Source: Gnetum montanum (lineage: Eukaryota > Streptophyta > Gnetopsida > Gnetales > Gnetaceae). Taken from it: a stretch of DNA of 64,000 nt. The notes below the pieces were generated by a model. That model made no database searches. It was not told the DNA's origin and worked only from the letters and a program-made list of their open reading frames with translations. Positions 11,061 to 23,400 of this stretch are shown one piece after another. The translations under genes were made by a program, and so were the position numbers. The stretch is taken from the NCBI GenBank assembly GCA_015680685.1, contig MNCI01013900.1, forward strand, positions 86,645 to 150,644. Reading direction: 5' to 3'. Within the stretch, counting starts at the first letter, position 1; the number at the start of each line of letters is the position of its first letter.

Positions 11061-11540
11061 TATGGACCATAGAATGCGAAAAAGCATTCCAATAGTTGAA
11101 AAAGAAACTTGTAGAAAATCTAATTCTACAAGCATCCGACTAGTCTAGACCATTTCATCTCATGATGGATGCATCAAATTACATCTTGGGAGCTATGCTT
11201 ACATAGATGGATGACAAGAAATTTCCATATTACATTCACTACACTAGTTGAAGTATTGTGGGTGCACAATTGAACTACACCACTATAGAAAAAGAATTAA
11301 TGGTAGTGGTGCTTACTCTAGAAAAGTTCAAGCATTATGTGCTTGGATACAAAGTGTTTACGCACATACATCATAGTGCCATCCTTTTCTTGATGAACAA
11401 GCCAATGGTGATCCCCTATGTTATAAGATGGTTGGTGATCTCATAAGAATTCGATCTTACGATGGTAGATCAAAAGGGCATTGAGAATGTGGTCACTAAT
11501 CACTTATCTTGTTTGCAATGGAACAACAAAGAGGGAAAAA
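11061..11540 (+). pseudogene. E1 RNase H, degraded
   Basis: The motif MMDASNY (about 11163-11184) supplies the first acidic residue, and TIEKELMVVVLTLEKFKHYVLG (11258-11350 region) carries the glutamate helix. The final part includes NKPMV and a VDQKG segment leading to integrase. RNase H removes RNA from the RNA-DNA hybrid. A TAG replaces Trp before SRPFH, and further stops are present. Confidence 0.8.
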
Positions 11541-12963
11541 ATCCACTAACTGATATGTTTCCTAATGAACTCCTCTTTGCTGGGGCTATAATTAAGCAAT
11601 TTCCTAAGAAGCTTAAATGGTATGAAGACATTCTTACCTATCTTCTCACTCAAGAGATGCCACAAGGGTTCGACCACTAGAGGAAATAGTAGTTTCTTCA
11701 CTAGGTAAAACACTTCATGGAGATTAATGGACAACTCTACAAGGTGTGCACCAATGACTTGGTTCATTGGTGTGTCCCTAATGCCAATTAATTCACATTC
11801 TCTAAGATGCTCATGAAGGTCCTTGTGAAGGACACTATGCTAGGAGATGCATGGCCATTAAAATCCTGTTGGTAGGGCACTACTAGCCAATAATCTTCAG
11901 AGATGCTCACCATTATGTCTGCTCTTGTGAATGATGCCAATGAGATGGTGGAATGACTACTCAAATGGAGGGACCTTAGGCATGGATTTAACCACTGGAA
12001 CCCTTCGACATATAGGGCATTAATTTCATGGGTTCCATCACACCCATGTTAAATGGAAAGGTGTACATCATAGTTTTTGACTATTGTATGAAATGGATAT
12101 AAGCAACAGTTGTCATCAACTGTACATCTTCTTCTGCTACTTTGTTTGTACAAAAAAATGTTATAAATAGGTTTGGTGTGCCACGTGCATTAATTTTTGA
12201 TAATGGAATTTACTTTATAGGCACTACTTTTCAAAAGCTCATGTAATTCTTGGGGGTTAAACATAAACTTACAACACACTACCAACCCCAAGCCAATGGT
12301 CAAGCTAAGGTTACTAATAGGGAAATCACAAGGATTCCAATATGAACTGTTAGCAAATATAGGAAAGACTAGAGCACAAAACTCAATGATTCCCTTTGGG
12401 CCTACTGCTCAACATGGGAACTTCCTATAGGCTATTCTTCCTATAAGCTTGTGTGCAAAAAGTTACCAACACTTCCTATTCAATCTGAGCTCTGTACACT
12501 TTCAATAGCTTATCACCTTCACCTTAACATGAGTCTAGCACAAAAAGAAAGACTAATGAATCTCAACTTGCTATATGAAAATCAATTAATGGTCCTATCA
12601 TCTAACAAGTTGTACAAGGCCTACAACAAAAAGTGCCATGACCTTAAAATCAAAAAGGTCAAAATTCAACTAGGAGATAAGGTCCTCTACTGGAACCCCA
12701 CACACGTACCTCAACAAAGTAAGTTCCAAATATTGTGGAAAGGACCTTACATCATTTATGAAACTTTTTCTTTTGGGGCCATGATGATCTACAAACCTAA
12801 GAGCCTAAATAAGAAACAACTAGTCAATATCCAACAAATCAAACCTTTCCATGAGCATAAGCCAACTAATACAAAAAATGCCTCATCGGATGGACAACCA
12901 TACTCCATATTTCAAATATCCTCCTTTCAACTTAGTCATGAGGGAGATGGCCATCCATGCTAA
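11541..12963 (+). pseudogene. E1 integrase with C-terminal GPY/F-type domain, degraded
   Basis: The zinc-binding N-terminal region is recognisable near 11700-11960 (YKVCTNDLVHWCVPN, HHCC region eroded). The core is split by frameshifts but retains FDNGIYFIGTTF-type and TTHYQPQANGQAKVTNREI-type segments (12190-12330). The C-terminal part is open at 12451-12963: VKIQLGDKVLYWNPTHVPQ and ILWKGPYIIYETFSFGAMMI form a GPY/F-like module, and the frame ends at HEGDGHPC before TAA. Integrase joins the cDNA ends to host DNA in the nucleus. Confidence 0.85.
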
Positions 12964-14855
12964 CCATATAAGTGGCTTCTCAGTTTTTCAACTTGTTGTT
13001 TAACACATTTTTTGTTTTACAACTTTTTATTTTGCACATTCTTTATTTTACATCTTCTTATTTTCATGTTATTAATCTTTTCTAATTTTTGTTTTATATC
13101 ATCGTTAGTACATTTGCTATTTTTTGAAAATTTTACACTTTCTTTTATTTTATTTTTGTGTGATTTTCTAAACTTTTTGTTAATAAGTACCAAGTATAGT
13201 GGTAATGTGTTGGTTGATGGTGGTATGTACTATTTTGTTATTTGATTATTGGTGTCTAGATTTTTTCTTTGAATTTCATTATGGATGATTAGGACATGGT
13301 TTCTTTTTCATGAAACAAGCAGTGAGTCCACAACATCCACCCATCTAAAAACTCTATAGTTTTTCTTATTTTGGAAGCATGTAGTCCCTTTTTCGTTAAC
13401 AAAACTTTAACAAATTTGTAACTTTGGTAGTTTCTAGAATTGGAAAGGATTCAAAGGTTTGAACAGTGTGTGACTTCAAGGGGATTCATTATTTTTTGTG
13501 TCCTTTTGTTTGCTTGGGTGCATGTGTGTTTTCATAGATTTCTTACCATTTCATATTGACCAATAAAAGGAAGTTGAATAAGTCTTTATATGGTGTGGTT
13601 CTCATAAAACATTATGGGAATTCAAAGCACACCCCTTAGACAAGATAAATGGACTACAAGCACTAGTTATAAAACTAGAAAGACATGTTACCCATGCCTG
13701 AAGGTCCCCTTTAACTAAGGTCCTTCCTCACTTCCTACTTCTCTTTTCTTCTTTAATAAGGAATGGTGTTTATTCTTTGGGAGCACTCTTGTGTCTCAAG
13801 GGGATGGCTTAGTCTTAAAATGGTGATGTGAAGTCACTGAATGTGGTTGGTTTTGGTCTAGACTAATGATGGATCCTATCAAGTTATTTAACCATAAAAT
13901 TCACAAGGGACTTCATGTAACCTTAATTAGGAACTCCATTCCACTTTCTCTCATCCATCTATGCTTTTCATGTCTCACCTCACTACCAATTTCATGTTCT
14001 TGTTTGATGTCTAGGTTGATGTGTCGAAATTCTTAGGTAGTTTTTTCTAGGTTTTTGTACTTAATCTTCCATACCATTAATCATCTACAAAGCCCATGGA
14101 ATTTTCGATTTGAAGCTATGCAAGGGCATAAAAGGCCTATGCCTACTTTAGGGAGGACCCACTTGCATATCTTTTGGTGGGATTAGTTAAGTTCTTTGCC
14201 CTTAGACACTCTTATAATCAAATCCTTTCGTTTATCTCATCAATGACATCCAATTGTGCACTTCTTCAAAACATTTTTCAGTGAAATTTCCTTTATATTG
14301 TTGTGAATTCTTACACCCTCTTCAAATATTTTCTTGTGTAGAAATTTTTCAAATATAATGGACCACTTATGTATTTTATCCTATTTATTAACCTTCTCGC
14401 TAACACTCCTAAAGGAATCAATCTATCATAATCACAACCTAGTTGAGTGTAATCACCAATGAGATAAGGCACTTAATAGCTATGTGTTACACATTACGTA
14501 CTAATTCATGATTCTATTGTGATTGTAGTCAGAAGCATGGACTAGAAGTGAAACTATCTTTACCAAGGATGATGTGGTAGTACCACACAATGAGGACCAT
14601 TCATGATCATTGGCTCTTCTCTCTTGTTCTTCAACTACAAAAAGGGATGGATGTCAATTATGCCTATGGTGTTCACTTCTCTTATTGTGAACATCCAATT
14701 TTGTAAAAGATTGTAGCTCTATACACTTGAACACTCAGACTCTATTTTTTTTCATCTGAGTTAGTATGTATGTTAGTCAATAATTCCATACCTACCCAAT
14801 ATTTTGCAAGGGACTTGTTCCTCTTCTTCTTCACTTGAAACAAGTTTTCATTTAG
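12964..14855 (+). other. E1 post-pol spacer, noncoding
   Basis: T-rich sequence directly after the pol stop leads into conserved phrases also found in E3, E5 and E6: atgcctgaaggtcccctt (13689-13706), gaggacccacttgcat (14153-14168) and the short segment before the ORF3 start (14415-14520). The U3-like promoter module and ORF3 found in E3 and E5 are absent. Only the acceptor-like gtgattgtag (14519-14528) and about 100 bp of ORF3-leader-like sequence remain. Confidence 0.65.
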
Positions 14856-14866
14856 TCATGGGGGTA
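14856..14866 (+). other. E1 polypurine tract
   Basis: tcatgggggta directly precedes the LTR start TGATG. The same tract precedes the 3' LTR in E3. Confidence 0.8.
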
Positions 14867-15707
14867 TGATGTTTTCACATACTCCAATATTGGATATCTG
14901 ATGTTGGAGCCTTGATGTTGGGTATTCAATGTTGGAGCCAGGATATGATGTTAGATATTCGATATCATGGGGTATATGCCAGCCTATAAATATAGCTCTC
15001 GGGCTCACAATTTTTATATTATTTTTTTCCATAGCTAGTGAAGGTCTTGCAGTTTGTTTTCTCCAGAGTTAGAATATTTTCTAAGTGCCCACAATAGGAG
15101 TCTGAGTGTGTATAGATCTTTTTTTGAACACTAATGTACCTAAGCACAGCAATGTGATGGGAATAAAAATGAACTCTTTTGATAATCCTTGCAACATTGA
15201 GAATAGATTAATGTTTCTTTTAATGCACTTTCTTTCCATTCAATTTACTTTAATGTATTTAAATTAAGCAATTAACTTCTAGTTGTTAATGAACACAAGC
15301 ACAACCACTTCTAGCATACATATAATTCTTGGTAGCCTAGCAACACTTAACATTTGGTATCTCAACAGCACTATATGTGTTCAAGATGTGTCTAGAAAAG
15401 TGGGATAGGTATTTGTGCTAGGCTAGCTTGGCAGTGAATGAATTAGATCTTAAATTACTTTACCTTTCCTTCTTGTTGTAGGCAATTAAACTTATAAAAC
15501 ATAAAATGAGAAAATCATGTACCTCAAACCATACCCTTAAGCTTCACAAGTGTAGTTGGGAAGACAATGAACATTCTCAATGCCCATTTCACTTCCTAGA
15601 GGAACTAGTGCATTGGAGAACTATAGGTCCATGGAATTCAACTACATCATGTGTGAATGCCTTAGTGATTTGTATGGTTGGACATAGGGGTAGCTTTCCA
15701 CTCATCA
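14867..15707 (+). repeat. E1 3' LTR
   Basis: 841 bp, from TGATGTTTTCAC to CCACTCATCA. The U3 words are GATATC/GATGTTGG repeats (14880-14970), the TATA box CCTATAAATATA is at 14983-14994 and AATAAA at 15162-15167. Its end matches the inverted start of the E2 and E3 LTRs (GGTACC-containing U5). The 5' partner lies outside the window. Confidence 0.9.
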
Positions 15708-16074
15708 CTATTTAAGAGCAACAAGGGTTAGTAATATAATAAAAGAATAATGTAAAAGTTAAAAAATAAAATAATTAATAAAATAAAAATTTAATAAAGT
15801 ATGAAAATATCAGGTGCATATAAGGAGTTAAGGGTTCAATCCTCAAGATGCATAATAACTATTATTCAATTCAAGAGATTTCAAATTCAAATCTCAACAA
15901 GAATAAAAGAAAGGGATATATGCATACATTAGAATATCTCATAATATAGACATGTTATATTTAAAATACAAACTTATGCTTAAGAGCTAAGAACAAATAA
16001 TAGTTAATAAAGCATAGATCCTAGGTTCTAATATTAAGATGTTACACATGAGCTTATAAGTAAATATACCATGA
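15708..16074. other. AT-rich spacer between E1 and E3
   Basis: No gene or element structure is visible. The last 150 bp or so resembles the sequence immediately to the right of E3 (29190-29400), for example taaaatacaa followed by cttatgctta in both. Confidence 0.5.
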
Positions 16075-16079
16075 TATAC
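16075..16079. repeat. Target-site duplication of E3, left copy (tatac)
   Basis: tatac abuts the E3 terminus at 16080; taaac abuts the other terminus at 29127-29131. Four of five bases agree, as expected for an old insertion. Confidence 0.6.
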
Positions 16080-16935
16080 TGATGAGTGGCAAGGTACCCC
16101 AATGCCCAACCATATGAATCACGAGTGTTCATGTGCAACCTGGTTAAATTTTGAAGACTACGAGAACTTATGTAGACAGAATTCTAGCCATCAAAATCCT
16201 AGTTAGAGTGGTCATTGTCCTCTCAACCTCACTTTTAACATTCTAGAATGATGGTTAAGTGAGATTGAGGCATACAATTTTTTTATATGTTTTCTTTTAT
16301 CTTTAATATCTAATTCTTCTAATATAGGGAGTGAAAGGCTAGATAATTTAAGATTCCACTACTCTATCGCTTGACTATCCCTAGCATAAGCAACTAGTCC
16401 CACCCTCCATACACATACCGAGCATGTCCTAATCACTACTGGGTTGCTAGACGTTAAGCGTCACTGGGTTGCCAAGTGTCAGACATATGTTTGAGATGGT
16501 CATGCTTATGTGTTCTCATGGACTACAAAAGTGTACTATAACTATAAAGTGATAACAAAAGCATTAGAATGATTAAAGTATTAAAATATTAATGCTTAAG
16601 TAATCTACTTCAAATGCTACAAGGAATGTTTAAAAAGCTCATCTTTATTGTTGTTCACGCCAATGGGCTCAGGTACATTAGTGCTCAAATAAAGAGCTGT
16701 ATTAAAATAATCTAACTCTTGTGGGAACAAACTGCAAGAGCTTTTTTACAACTTGAACAAAAGGTACCATAAATGCAGTGGGTGCACACATATTTATAGT
16801 AGAAAATGGACTCTGCATTGACGAGGCCATGTCAATGCATGGAAAGATGCATCAACGGGGTCACATAAATGTGGCCATGTTAATGAGGCTTCATTGATGT
16901 GGCCCAGTTGATGTAATCGACTGGATGCTTCATCA
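16080..16935 (-). repeat. E3 3' LTR
   Basis: 856 bp, paired with 28243-29126. The minus-strand TATA box is at 16791-16800. Upstream U3 words are of the CATCGA/GAGGCC type (about 16815-16930), unlike the GATATC words of E1, E2 and E6. A minus-strand AATAAA is at 16644-16649. Relative to the other LTR it lacks about 28 bp near 16690. Confidence 0.93.
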
Positions 16936-16946
16936 TACCCCCATGA
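16936..16946 (-). other. E3 polypurine tract
   Basis: Read on the minus strand as tcatgggggta, directly before the TG of the 3' LTR; the same 11-mer occurs in E1. Confidence 0.8.
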
Positions 16947-17146
16947 CTATGTGAAAACTCATTGTTGAGTTACTAGCAACACACATGGCAAAACACATCA
17001 ATAGACACACTGATGCTAGCAACACACTAAGTGCCCAAGTGTATGAAAAAAATTACAAAATTGTGGTGTTCATGGACAACAAAATTGAACACCTTGACAA
17101 CAATGGACTCACAACCTTGCTAAGATGTTGAAGTTACTAAAGAGGA

Positions 17147-19990
17147 TCACACAGTTCCTGGTGGCAGTGGTTCTGAAGGGTCTTCGCTAGCTTTAGGTGC
17201 ATGTGATGGTTGTGGTTGTCCTGTGGCTGCTGCAACTTCTAAAGGTAATCAGAAAGCCTCCAATAGTTCCCTCATTTAATATTTTTTACTTCTAGGATCA
17301 TTCATAGTCCAAGCGACTTTGCCATTGTGTGCTGGAATAGGAACATCCCAAGGACATGGAACTGCAAAAAATAGCTCCTTTAAATTGACAAACTAGGCAA
17401 AAAACTATTTTTGTTCAATATCAAATGCTCAAACTAATGCTTGCAACTGCTGGTAGTCATTCATTTGTCAAACTAAGTTCTCCACAATAGAGCATTTCCC
17501 TTTAAAGTGAGTGCAAAGAACTTCCATTTTCGCATTTGTTGTTTCCAACTTTTTCTTTATCTCTTTATGCACCTTGAACTCACCCTCGTATAAGAATATA
17601 GGATGGCTAGTTACTTCTTAAGGTTTGACCGTGGCCTCCCAGCTATAAGCATGGCCAAGTTTGCATAATGAAGATTGGCTAGTTCCATATATTCCATCAT
17701 TTCTTCAATCTGCAACTCCTTGAGACTAATCTTAGCTTGGTTGTACGTGTTTAATCCATCAAAGATGGGTTTCCATACCTCACCTCCTTCCTTTAGCTGT
17801 TGGAGGGCTTGATTCATCTTAGCCTTTGCAACTTGGATTTCTTTCTTGTTAATTTTTTTTTTTGCAATCTTGTTTGGTCCTTATAGTGATTTTTCACTCA
17901 TTCAAACTTGAGGGCCTCATTTTTCCAAGTGGAAATTTCAATGGTTGACTTTTGTCGCAAGGCTCAAACTTCCTCCATTGAAAGATTGCAATTTTTGGTA
18001 GCTACTCTTCACACATCAGTGTTTACCATAGCCAACTCCTCCTACTATTGGTGGATAAAATATTTTATTTGTTGATTTTTGACACTAATATTACATAGGC
18101 AATAAAATTTTGCAGTTAACCCAACATTCTCCTAGTGGACCTCTACCAAGTCTTTGTTTAGATGATAAGAATGAGCTTCCATTAAGGACTTGTCAAAGAT
18201 CACTAACTCTCTCTCGTACTCCACCTTTTGAAGCTTGGTTTGAAGCTATTGAAAAGCTTCATTTTTGGTGAGTTAATGGTTGAGTATAGATGGATCGACA
18301 AGTTGGGACCTTAGTTGGGCAACTTCCACAGCTAAGCATTGATTGTTTGCTTGAGCTGCTTTGAGTTACCCCTCTAGGATGAGGCACTTGCCCTTTGCTG
18401 AGAGAAACTTTGACTGGGTTGTAGTGATGTTGTAGAGAAGGTCAAAGACATTTGAAAGAGGTTTCCTGGTTCCCACCAATTGGTCCAAAAATTCTTTATG
18501 TTGTGTTGCATTGAAACTACTATGCTGAGTTCCAACAGACATTTGCACATCTTTAAGCCCATGTACATCCGTACAGGTGTCACAAGTGCATTGAGAGTCA
18601 TGGCGATTGTATTAGCAACCATTTCTACTGCAACTTCCTATCCTTGGTGCTACATTACTAGGATAGTTGACCCTCACCTTCCTCCAAGTGCACCAAGAAA
18701 GTAGTGGCATTTCCTAAAATTTATGAAAATAATTGTTGGATCATTAACATCATTACTTCTCAAGTGCTAGGGTTTGTTCTTGTGGGCACTTGTATTCATG
18801 TGATAGACAGCATCGGCCTTGCCCTCTCTCACAAGCTTATAGATCAAGCCACTTGTTCTAGATGGCTCAAGGTAAGGGGATACATAGAAGGGTCTCCACC
18901 ACCACTAGTTCCCACTTATTGCTCTTGTTGGCACAAGAATGATTGTTAGATCTCATGTATGCACTCTGCAACCATGTGTGAGTTTGACCCTATTGCATGT
19001 GTAGGTGGTAGAGGTGGTTGCTGCTCTTCCTCCATTGGTGTTGTGGTAGGTTTTTTATCTTTCATCATTTCATGCCATGAGGAAATTGGGGCATGATGAA
19101 GTGTGTCATTGGCATAGCATGTTATCCTTACCCATTTTTACAATTTTCTGATCAGGCAGGGAAAGGGCAAAGCTTTCCTTCCACATTCATTTTCTACGAA
19201 TCATTTCTCAATTTCCAAAAAGAGCAACTGTGAAAAGTTGATAGGAAATTTTTCACTTAGAGAAGCACATGCACGAGTAGAGAAGGTGGTGATCTTGCTA
19301 GGTCTTACCATTGGATTTAAGTGGTAAGATGCAATTTTGGAGTAAACTCTCTCTATGATGATCAATGTGCCAAACTCCTTACGGTCTACCCCATAGCATC
19401 ACTTGATCCACTCCCCTTTCACCTCGGGGTCTACTTGTTTTGGAATTTCTGCCACATTAGCCTTAGTCTTAGGCAACCCAAGAGCTTGTGTGATTTCCTC
19501 TATAGAGTAAGACACATGGATGTCCTTGATTCTTACTTGTGACCCTGGTTGTTGATTCGTCCATAAGAGATGGGTTTCCCCTAGATACCATTCATCACTA
19601 GATGTGATGATTGGCCACATAGGAGAATTTTGCAGCTGAGTTCTAACTTCTTCTAGTGCATTTTCTAGAAATGGTATAAAGTTTAATTCTTGATGGACCA
19701 TTCATTGTAGCTCTTTCAACTTGATATCATCAAGGTAGGCCTTGGTCAAGGTGACCTCAAGCCATGGCGCTATTGCTAGAGTCTCAGCCCCATGTAATTG
19801 TTTTGTGGGAAATTCTTCTTTAGGAATCTAACAACCAAATTCCATGTCAAGTTCTTCACAAAGAGGGTTAGTTGCATGTGAGCCCTTTGCATACTCCTAA
19901 GGTCACATGCCCCATTTCCTTCCAATTCTAGTCGCTTGTCTCGAGGTGTGATGGTCCTTCTTCCCTTGGATGCTGCGGTTTAGGTGCCTT
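17147..19990 (-). pseudogene. E3 ORF3, degraded
   Basis: The frame begins at 19990 with APKPQHPREEGPSH; the expected ATG is AAG here, one base changed. The first conserved block at 19701-19399 has LNFIPFLENALEEV, MWPIITSS, WYLGE and QALGLPK. The second, near 19350-19120, has YHLNP, FSTRACASLSEKFP and PFPCLIRKL. A charged, probably coiled-coil C-terminal region follows (about 18500-17600, with CPWDVP near 17360). The protein ends near EPLPPGTV at a TGA (17149-17147). Blocks match E2 and E5 in order and spacing. Stops are mostly at former Trp or Gln codons. Function unknown. Confidence 0.75.
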
Positions 19991-20279
19991 CTATAGTCAC
20001 AACATAGCCACGAATTAAAATGTGTGCATGTTGCTCAAAATGGTAATGATATACCTTCCCAATATGGCTAGGCTATGATAGTGACATGTGCATCCTATTT
20101 GATCTAAGATGGTGTAAACCGTTACACATGGCTTCCTAGAGTGTAGTTGAAGGGTTAAAAACAATGAAATAGGATGAATTAAAAATAATTCTTTGATTAA
20201 CCCTAAGAGGTGTTAAGTCTTTGATTATCCATACTATCACAATATACAGAATCGTGTGCCCCCATGACATAGAGCATAC
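19991..20279 (-). other. E3 predicted intron in ORF3 leader
   Basis: On the minus strand the donor reads ctggag|gtatgctc at 20280/20279 and the acceptor gactatag ends at 19991, immediately before the ORF3 start codon position. The aligned donor is gtaag in E5 and E6, at the same place. Splicing is inferred from this conservation and not observed. Confidence 0.5.
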
Positions 20280-21958
20280 CTCCAGTAGCAAAAGGGTGAA
20301 AGAATAGTTGGATTTGGACAAACGGTAGGAGGGTTATGTGCCCGGAAAGGAGATTGGACATAGAAAAAATCAAAAAAATCCCATAGCATTATGAACAAAT
20401 GGAAAAAATTCAAAGGCACGACTCACATATATATAATATTATGTAGTTGCATCGATGGGGCCACATAAACAGGGTTGCGTAAATGCATGGGGATGTGTAT
20501 ACGAGGCCTAGTTGACACAACTGTCTAGCTATGTTGACCACTAGTGACTGATGAATTAAAGGCCCAAATTTGCAAATTTTAGCACAAAATTGGAGTCATT
20601 CAAGAGCTTAGAGACGTAAGAATAGCATGAAATAAAGAGGAAGGGATGTTGGTTTCAAAAGAAGAGTCAAATTTAGGAGAACATCATAATATGGAGCTTG
20701 GGCGATGGAGAGCCTCATGATGGATAGCATAGATACAATTGATGAATTATATCAAAGGAGTAGCAGATTAACAAGTGGAACCAAAGGATATGCAAGTGGG
20801 TCCTTGCCATAGCAGGCTCCAGCCTTGTTTGCCCTTGCACATCTTTAACTTAGAAGTCCATTGATCCCATAGTTAATTAATGGCCACTAAGAGTTAATAT
20901 TTGTATCCCCGAGAACCAACCAAAGGATTTACAAGTACCAGTAAACCAAGATACATGATCAAAACATGAAACTAATAGTGAGGTAAGTAACAAAGAGCAA
21001 CTGATGAAGGGGAGAGTGTATGGAATGGAGTTTTGAGGTCAAGATTGATAAAGTTCCTTTGTGAAGCATCTGGTTAAGTGACCTGATAAGAATCCATTTG
21101 GTTTGGATCAAGACCAACCATTTCCAATGACATTGCAATGATGGACTAATACCAACCCTCCCACTCAAGACATACACATGCCCTTAGAGATCAAATTCCA
21201 TTCCTTAGAGAAGAAAAGGAAAGCAAGAAGTAAGAAGAGGCCTTAGTTAGAGAGGACCTTTAGGCCTAGGTAACATGGATTTCTAGTCCCATAACCAGTG
21301 CTTGTAGCCTATTATTTGATCCAAGGGGTGTGCTTTGAATTCCCATTATTGTTTTTTTTTTGTTTTTATTTTTGAATAGGAACCACACCATGCAAGGACA
21401 TGTTAGCTTTCTATTATTCATCGACATGGAACATGAAGGAATCCTTGAAGACAACAATGCATGAGAGATCATAAGAGGATACGTAGTCCACCACATCCCC
21501 TTGAAGTCACACCCTATTCCTTACCACTTGGATCTTTCCCAAGTCTAGAATCCACCAAGGTCAAAGATTTATTGGAGTTGATTAACAGAAAAGGGACTAT
21601 ATTTCTCTTGATCTCGGGGCACCATAGAAAAGTATGAGTGGTTAGATGTCATGGACTCACTACTTGTTGCATGAAAGAAAGTATAACTTAGTTTTCTGAA
21701 ACCAAAATGCTAAGGTAAGAACTAGATATAATAGGCAAACCATTGTTAGGAGCAACTAACACACCATTGCATCTTGTGGCAATAAGAAGACTTATTAGCA
21801 AAAATAAATAGAGGAAAATAAAATAAAATAGAACAAAACAACTAAGAATAGAATAAAGGTAATATATATATATATATAAAGTAGGTAAGAATTGTTAAAT
21901 GTATGAATGATGGTGTAAAAAAAATATAGAAAGGAACTGAGAAGCTAGGATAACTATT
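20280..21958. other. E3 post-pol spacer, noncoding
   Basis: No open coding block. It carries a T-tract on + (21350-21375), a (TA)n tract near 21862-21880 and conserved spacer phrases shared with E1, E2, E5 and E6. The internal promoter-like module lies at 20427-20530. Confidence 0.6.
20427..20530 (-). promoter_or_regulatory. E3 internal U3-like promoter module upstream of ORF3
   Basis: A 22-bp stretch at 20449-20470 agrees at 18 positions with the E3 LTR at 16849-16870, core gggg[c/t]cacataaa, and all four differences are transitions. A minus-strand TATATATA box follows at 20427-20437. The module sits about 150 bp before the predicted donor and 440 bp before ORF3. It is LTR-derived sequence in a non-LTR position. 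Confidence 0.65.
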
Positions 21959-23400
21959 TTAGCATGGGTAGCAATCTCCCCCACGACTAAGCTTGGAGGA
22001 GGAGATTCAAAAGATGGAACATGGCCAACCACTTGGCAAAGTGATAGTGACACTGGTTTGGTGTAGTTCATGGAAGGGTTTCAATTGTTGCATATTGACC
22101 AACTACGTTCATAGGGACCTGAATGGAAAGGTCTCGGAAACAATATAAGGTCCTCCCATAATGTTTGAAACTTAGTCCGTTGTGGCACATGTGTGGGGTT
22201 CCAATAGAGAACCTTACCTTCATGTTGAAATGTTACCTTTCAAATCCTAAGGTCATGATGTTGTTTTTTATATGCCTTATGCACCTCATTTGATGATAGG
22301 GCTACTAATAAATTCTCATCCAGCACATTCAAGTTGATGAGCTATTCTTGTTGGGCTAGGGGTAAGTCAATACCTAAGTCACTTGCGATGGATAGTGTTC
22401 ATAGCTCTGCCTAAGTTGGAAGTGTTGGTAGTTTTTCATACACCAACTTGTAAGGGGAGTAGCCTATAGGAAGTTTCCATGTTAAGTGGTAGGTCAGAGG
22501 GTGTCATTAAGTTTTGTGCTCCAATCCCTCCTATATTTTCTGATTGTCCTAGTTAGGATCTTTGTAGTCTCCTAGTTTGTGAGTTTGACTTGCCCATTGG
22601 CTTGGGGGTGATAGGGTGTTATTAGTTTATGTTCTACTTCCAAACGCTACATGAGTTTACTAAAAGTAGCATCCATGAAGTGAGTTCCATTATTTGAAAT
22701 GAGTACACACAACACCCCAAGCCTATTCATGATTTGCTACTGAACAAACTGCGTGGTCATGGTTGAGGAACAGCCAGTGATGCTTGTTGCTTCTACCCAC
22801 TTTATCTAGTAGTCCATCATGACAATAATGTACACCTTCTCATTTGACATGGGTGCAATGGGACCCATGAAGTCGATGCCCCAAATGTTGAAGGGCTCTA
22901 ATGACTAAATCCATTGTTGAGGTCCCTCCATTCTTGCCATCATCCCACCATCTCTTTGACATTGATCACAAGAGTAGACGAACCATTCAACATATCTCAA
23001 GAGTATAGGCTAGTAGTATCCTATGAGTAGGATCTTGGAGGATGTGTAATTGATCTTCATCAAGGACACACCATCAAACCAAGCCATCTGCACACACCTT
23101 GTAAAGGTGTCCATTGATTTCCATGAAGTGCTTGGCTCTGTGAAGAAATCATTATTTCTTCTGATGATCCAACTCCTTTGGAATCTCTTGTGTAAGAAGA
23201 TAAGTAAGGATGTTACCAAACCAATTTTATCCTGTGCGTGCCTCCTTTGCAATTGCTCCAACAAAGAGGAGTTCATTTGGAAACTGGTCAGAGAGTGGGC
23301 TCTCCTCCTCCATGCTATCCCATCATAATTGAGACAAGTGATCAGAAACCACATTCTCGGTTCCCTTTTTGTCTACCATAGTAAGATCAAATTGTTGAAG
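21959..23400 (-). pseudogene. E3 integrase, degraded
   Basis: The N-terminal zinc region keeps SCDQCQRDGGMM (about 22985-22940). The core keeps IDFMGPIAPMSN and a DDE-type fold, with two of three acidic residues changed: SNNGTHF for SDNGTHF (D to N) and NGQVKLTN for NGQVELTN (E to K). Both changes fit G-to-A mutation. The C-terminal region with FSIGTPHMCH and the end near 21959 follow. The N-terminal part is open at 23354-23010. Integrase would insert element cDNA; this one cannot. Confidence 0.85.

Larger units (their letters stand above)
1..15707 (+). mobile_element. Element E1: Athila-like Ty3/gypsy retrotransposon, 5' end outside window
   Basis: Remains of gag tail, protease, RT, RNase H and integrase run on the + strand in the order typical of Ty3/gypsy (integrase last), and end in a polypurine tract and 3' LTR. 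The 5' LTR and most of gag lie left of the window. E1 is interrupted at 1724-10461 by E2, which sits inside RT with a 5-bp duplication of accat. Every coding block has frameshifts and stops, so E1 is dead. Placement near Athila rests on the tRNA-Asp-type primer sites of sister copies and on the extra ORF between pol and the 3' LTR in three of them; E1 itself has lost that ORF. Confidence 0.9.

Noticed and set aside
1-15707. Pararetrovirus (caulimovirus) origin of the RT sequences
   Set aside because: LTRs, TSDs, integrase downstream of RNase H and a tRNA-Asp PBS all fit an LTR retrotransposon; no movement or coat protein signatures.
15506-15715. + strand 69-codon frame at the end of E1
   Set aside because: Lies within the 3' LTR and runs off its end; no homologous frame in the other LTRs.
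21862-21880. (TA)n tract as a promoter TATA box
   Set aside because: Simple repeat inside the E3 spacer, not conserved in the other copies, unlike the module at 20427.
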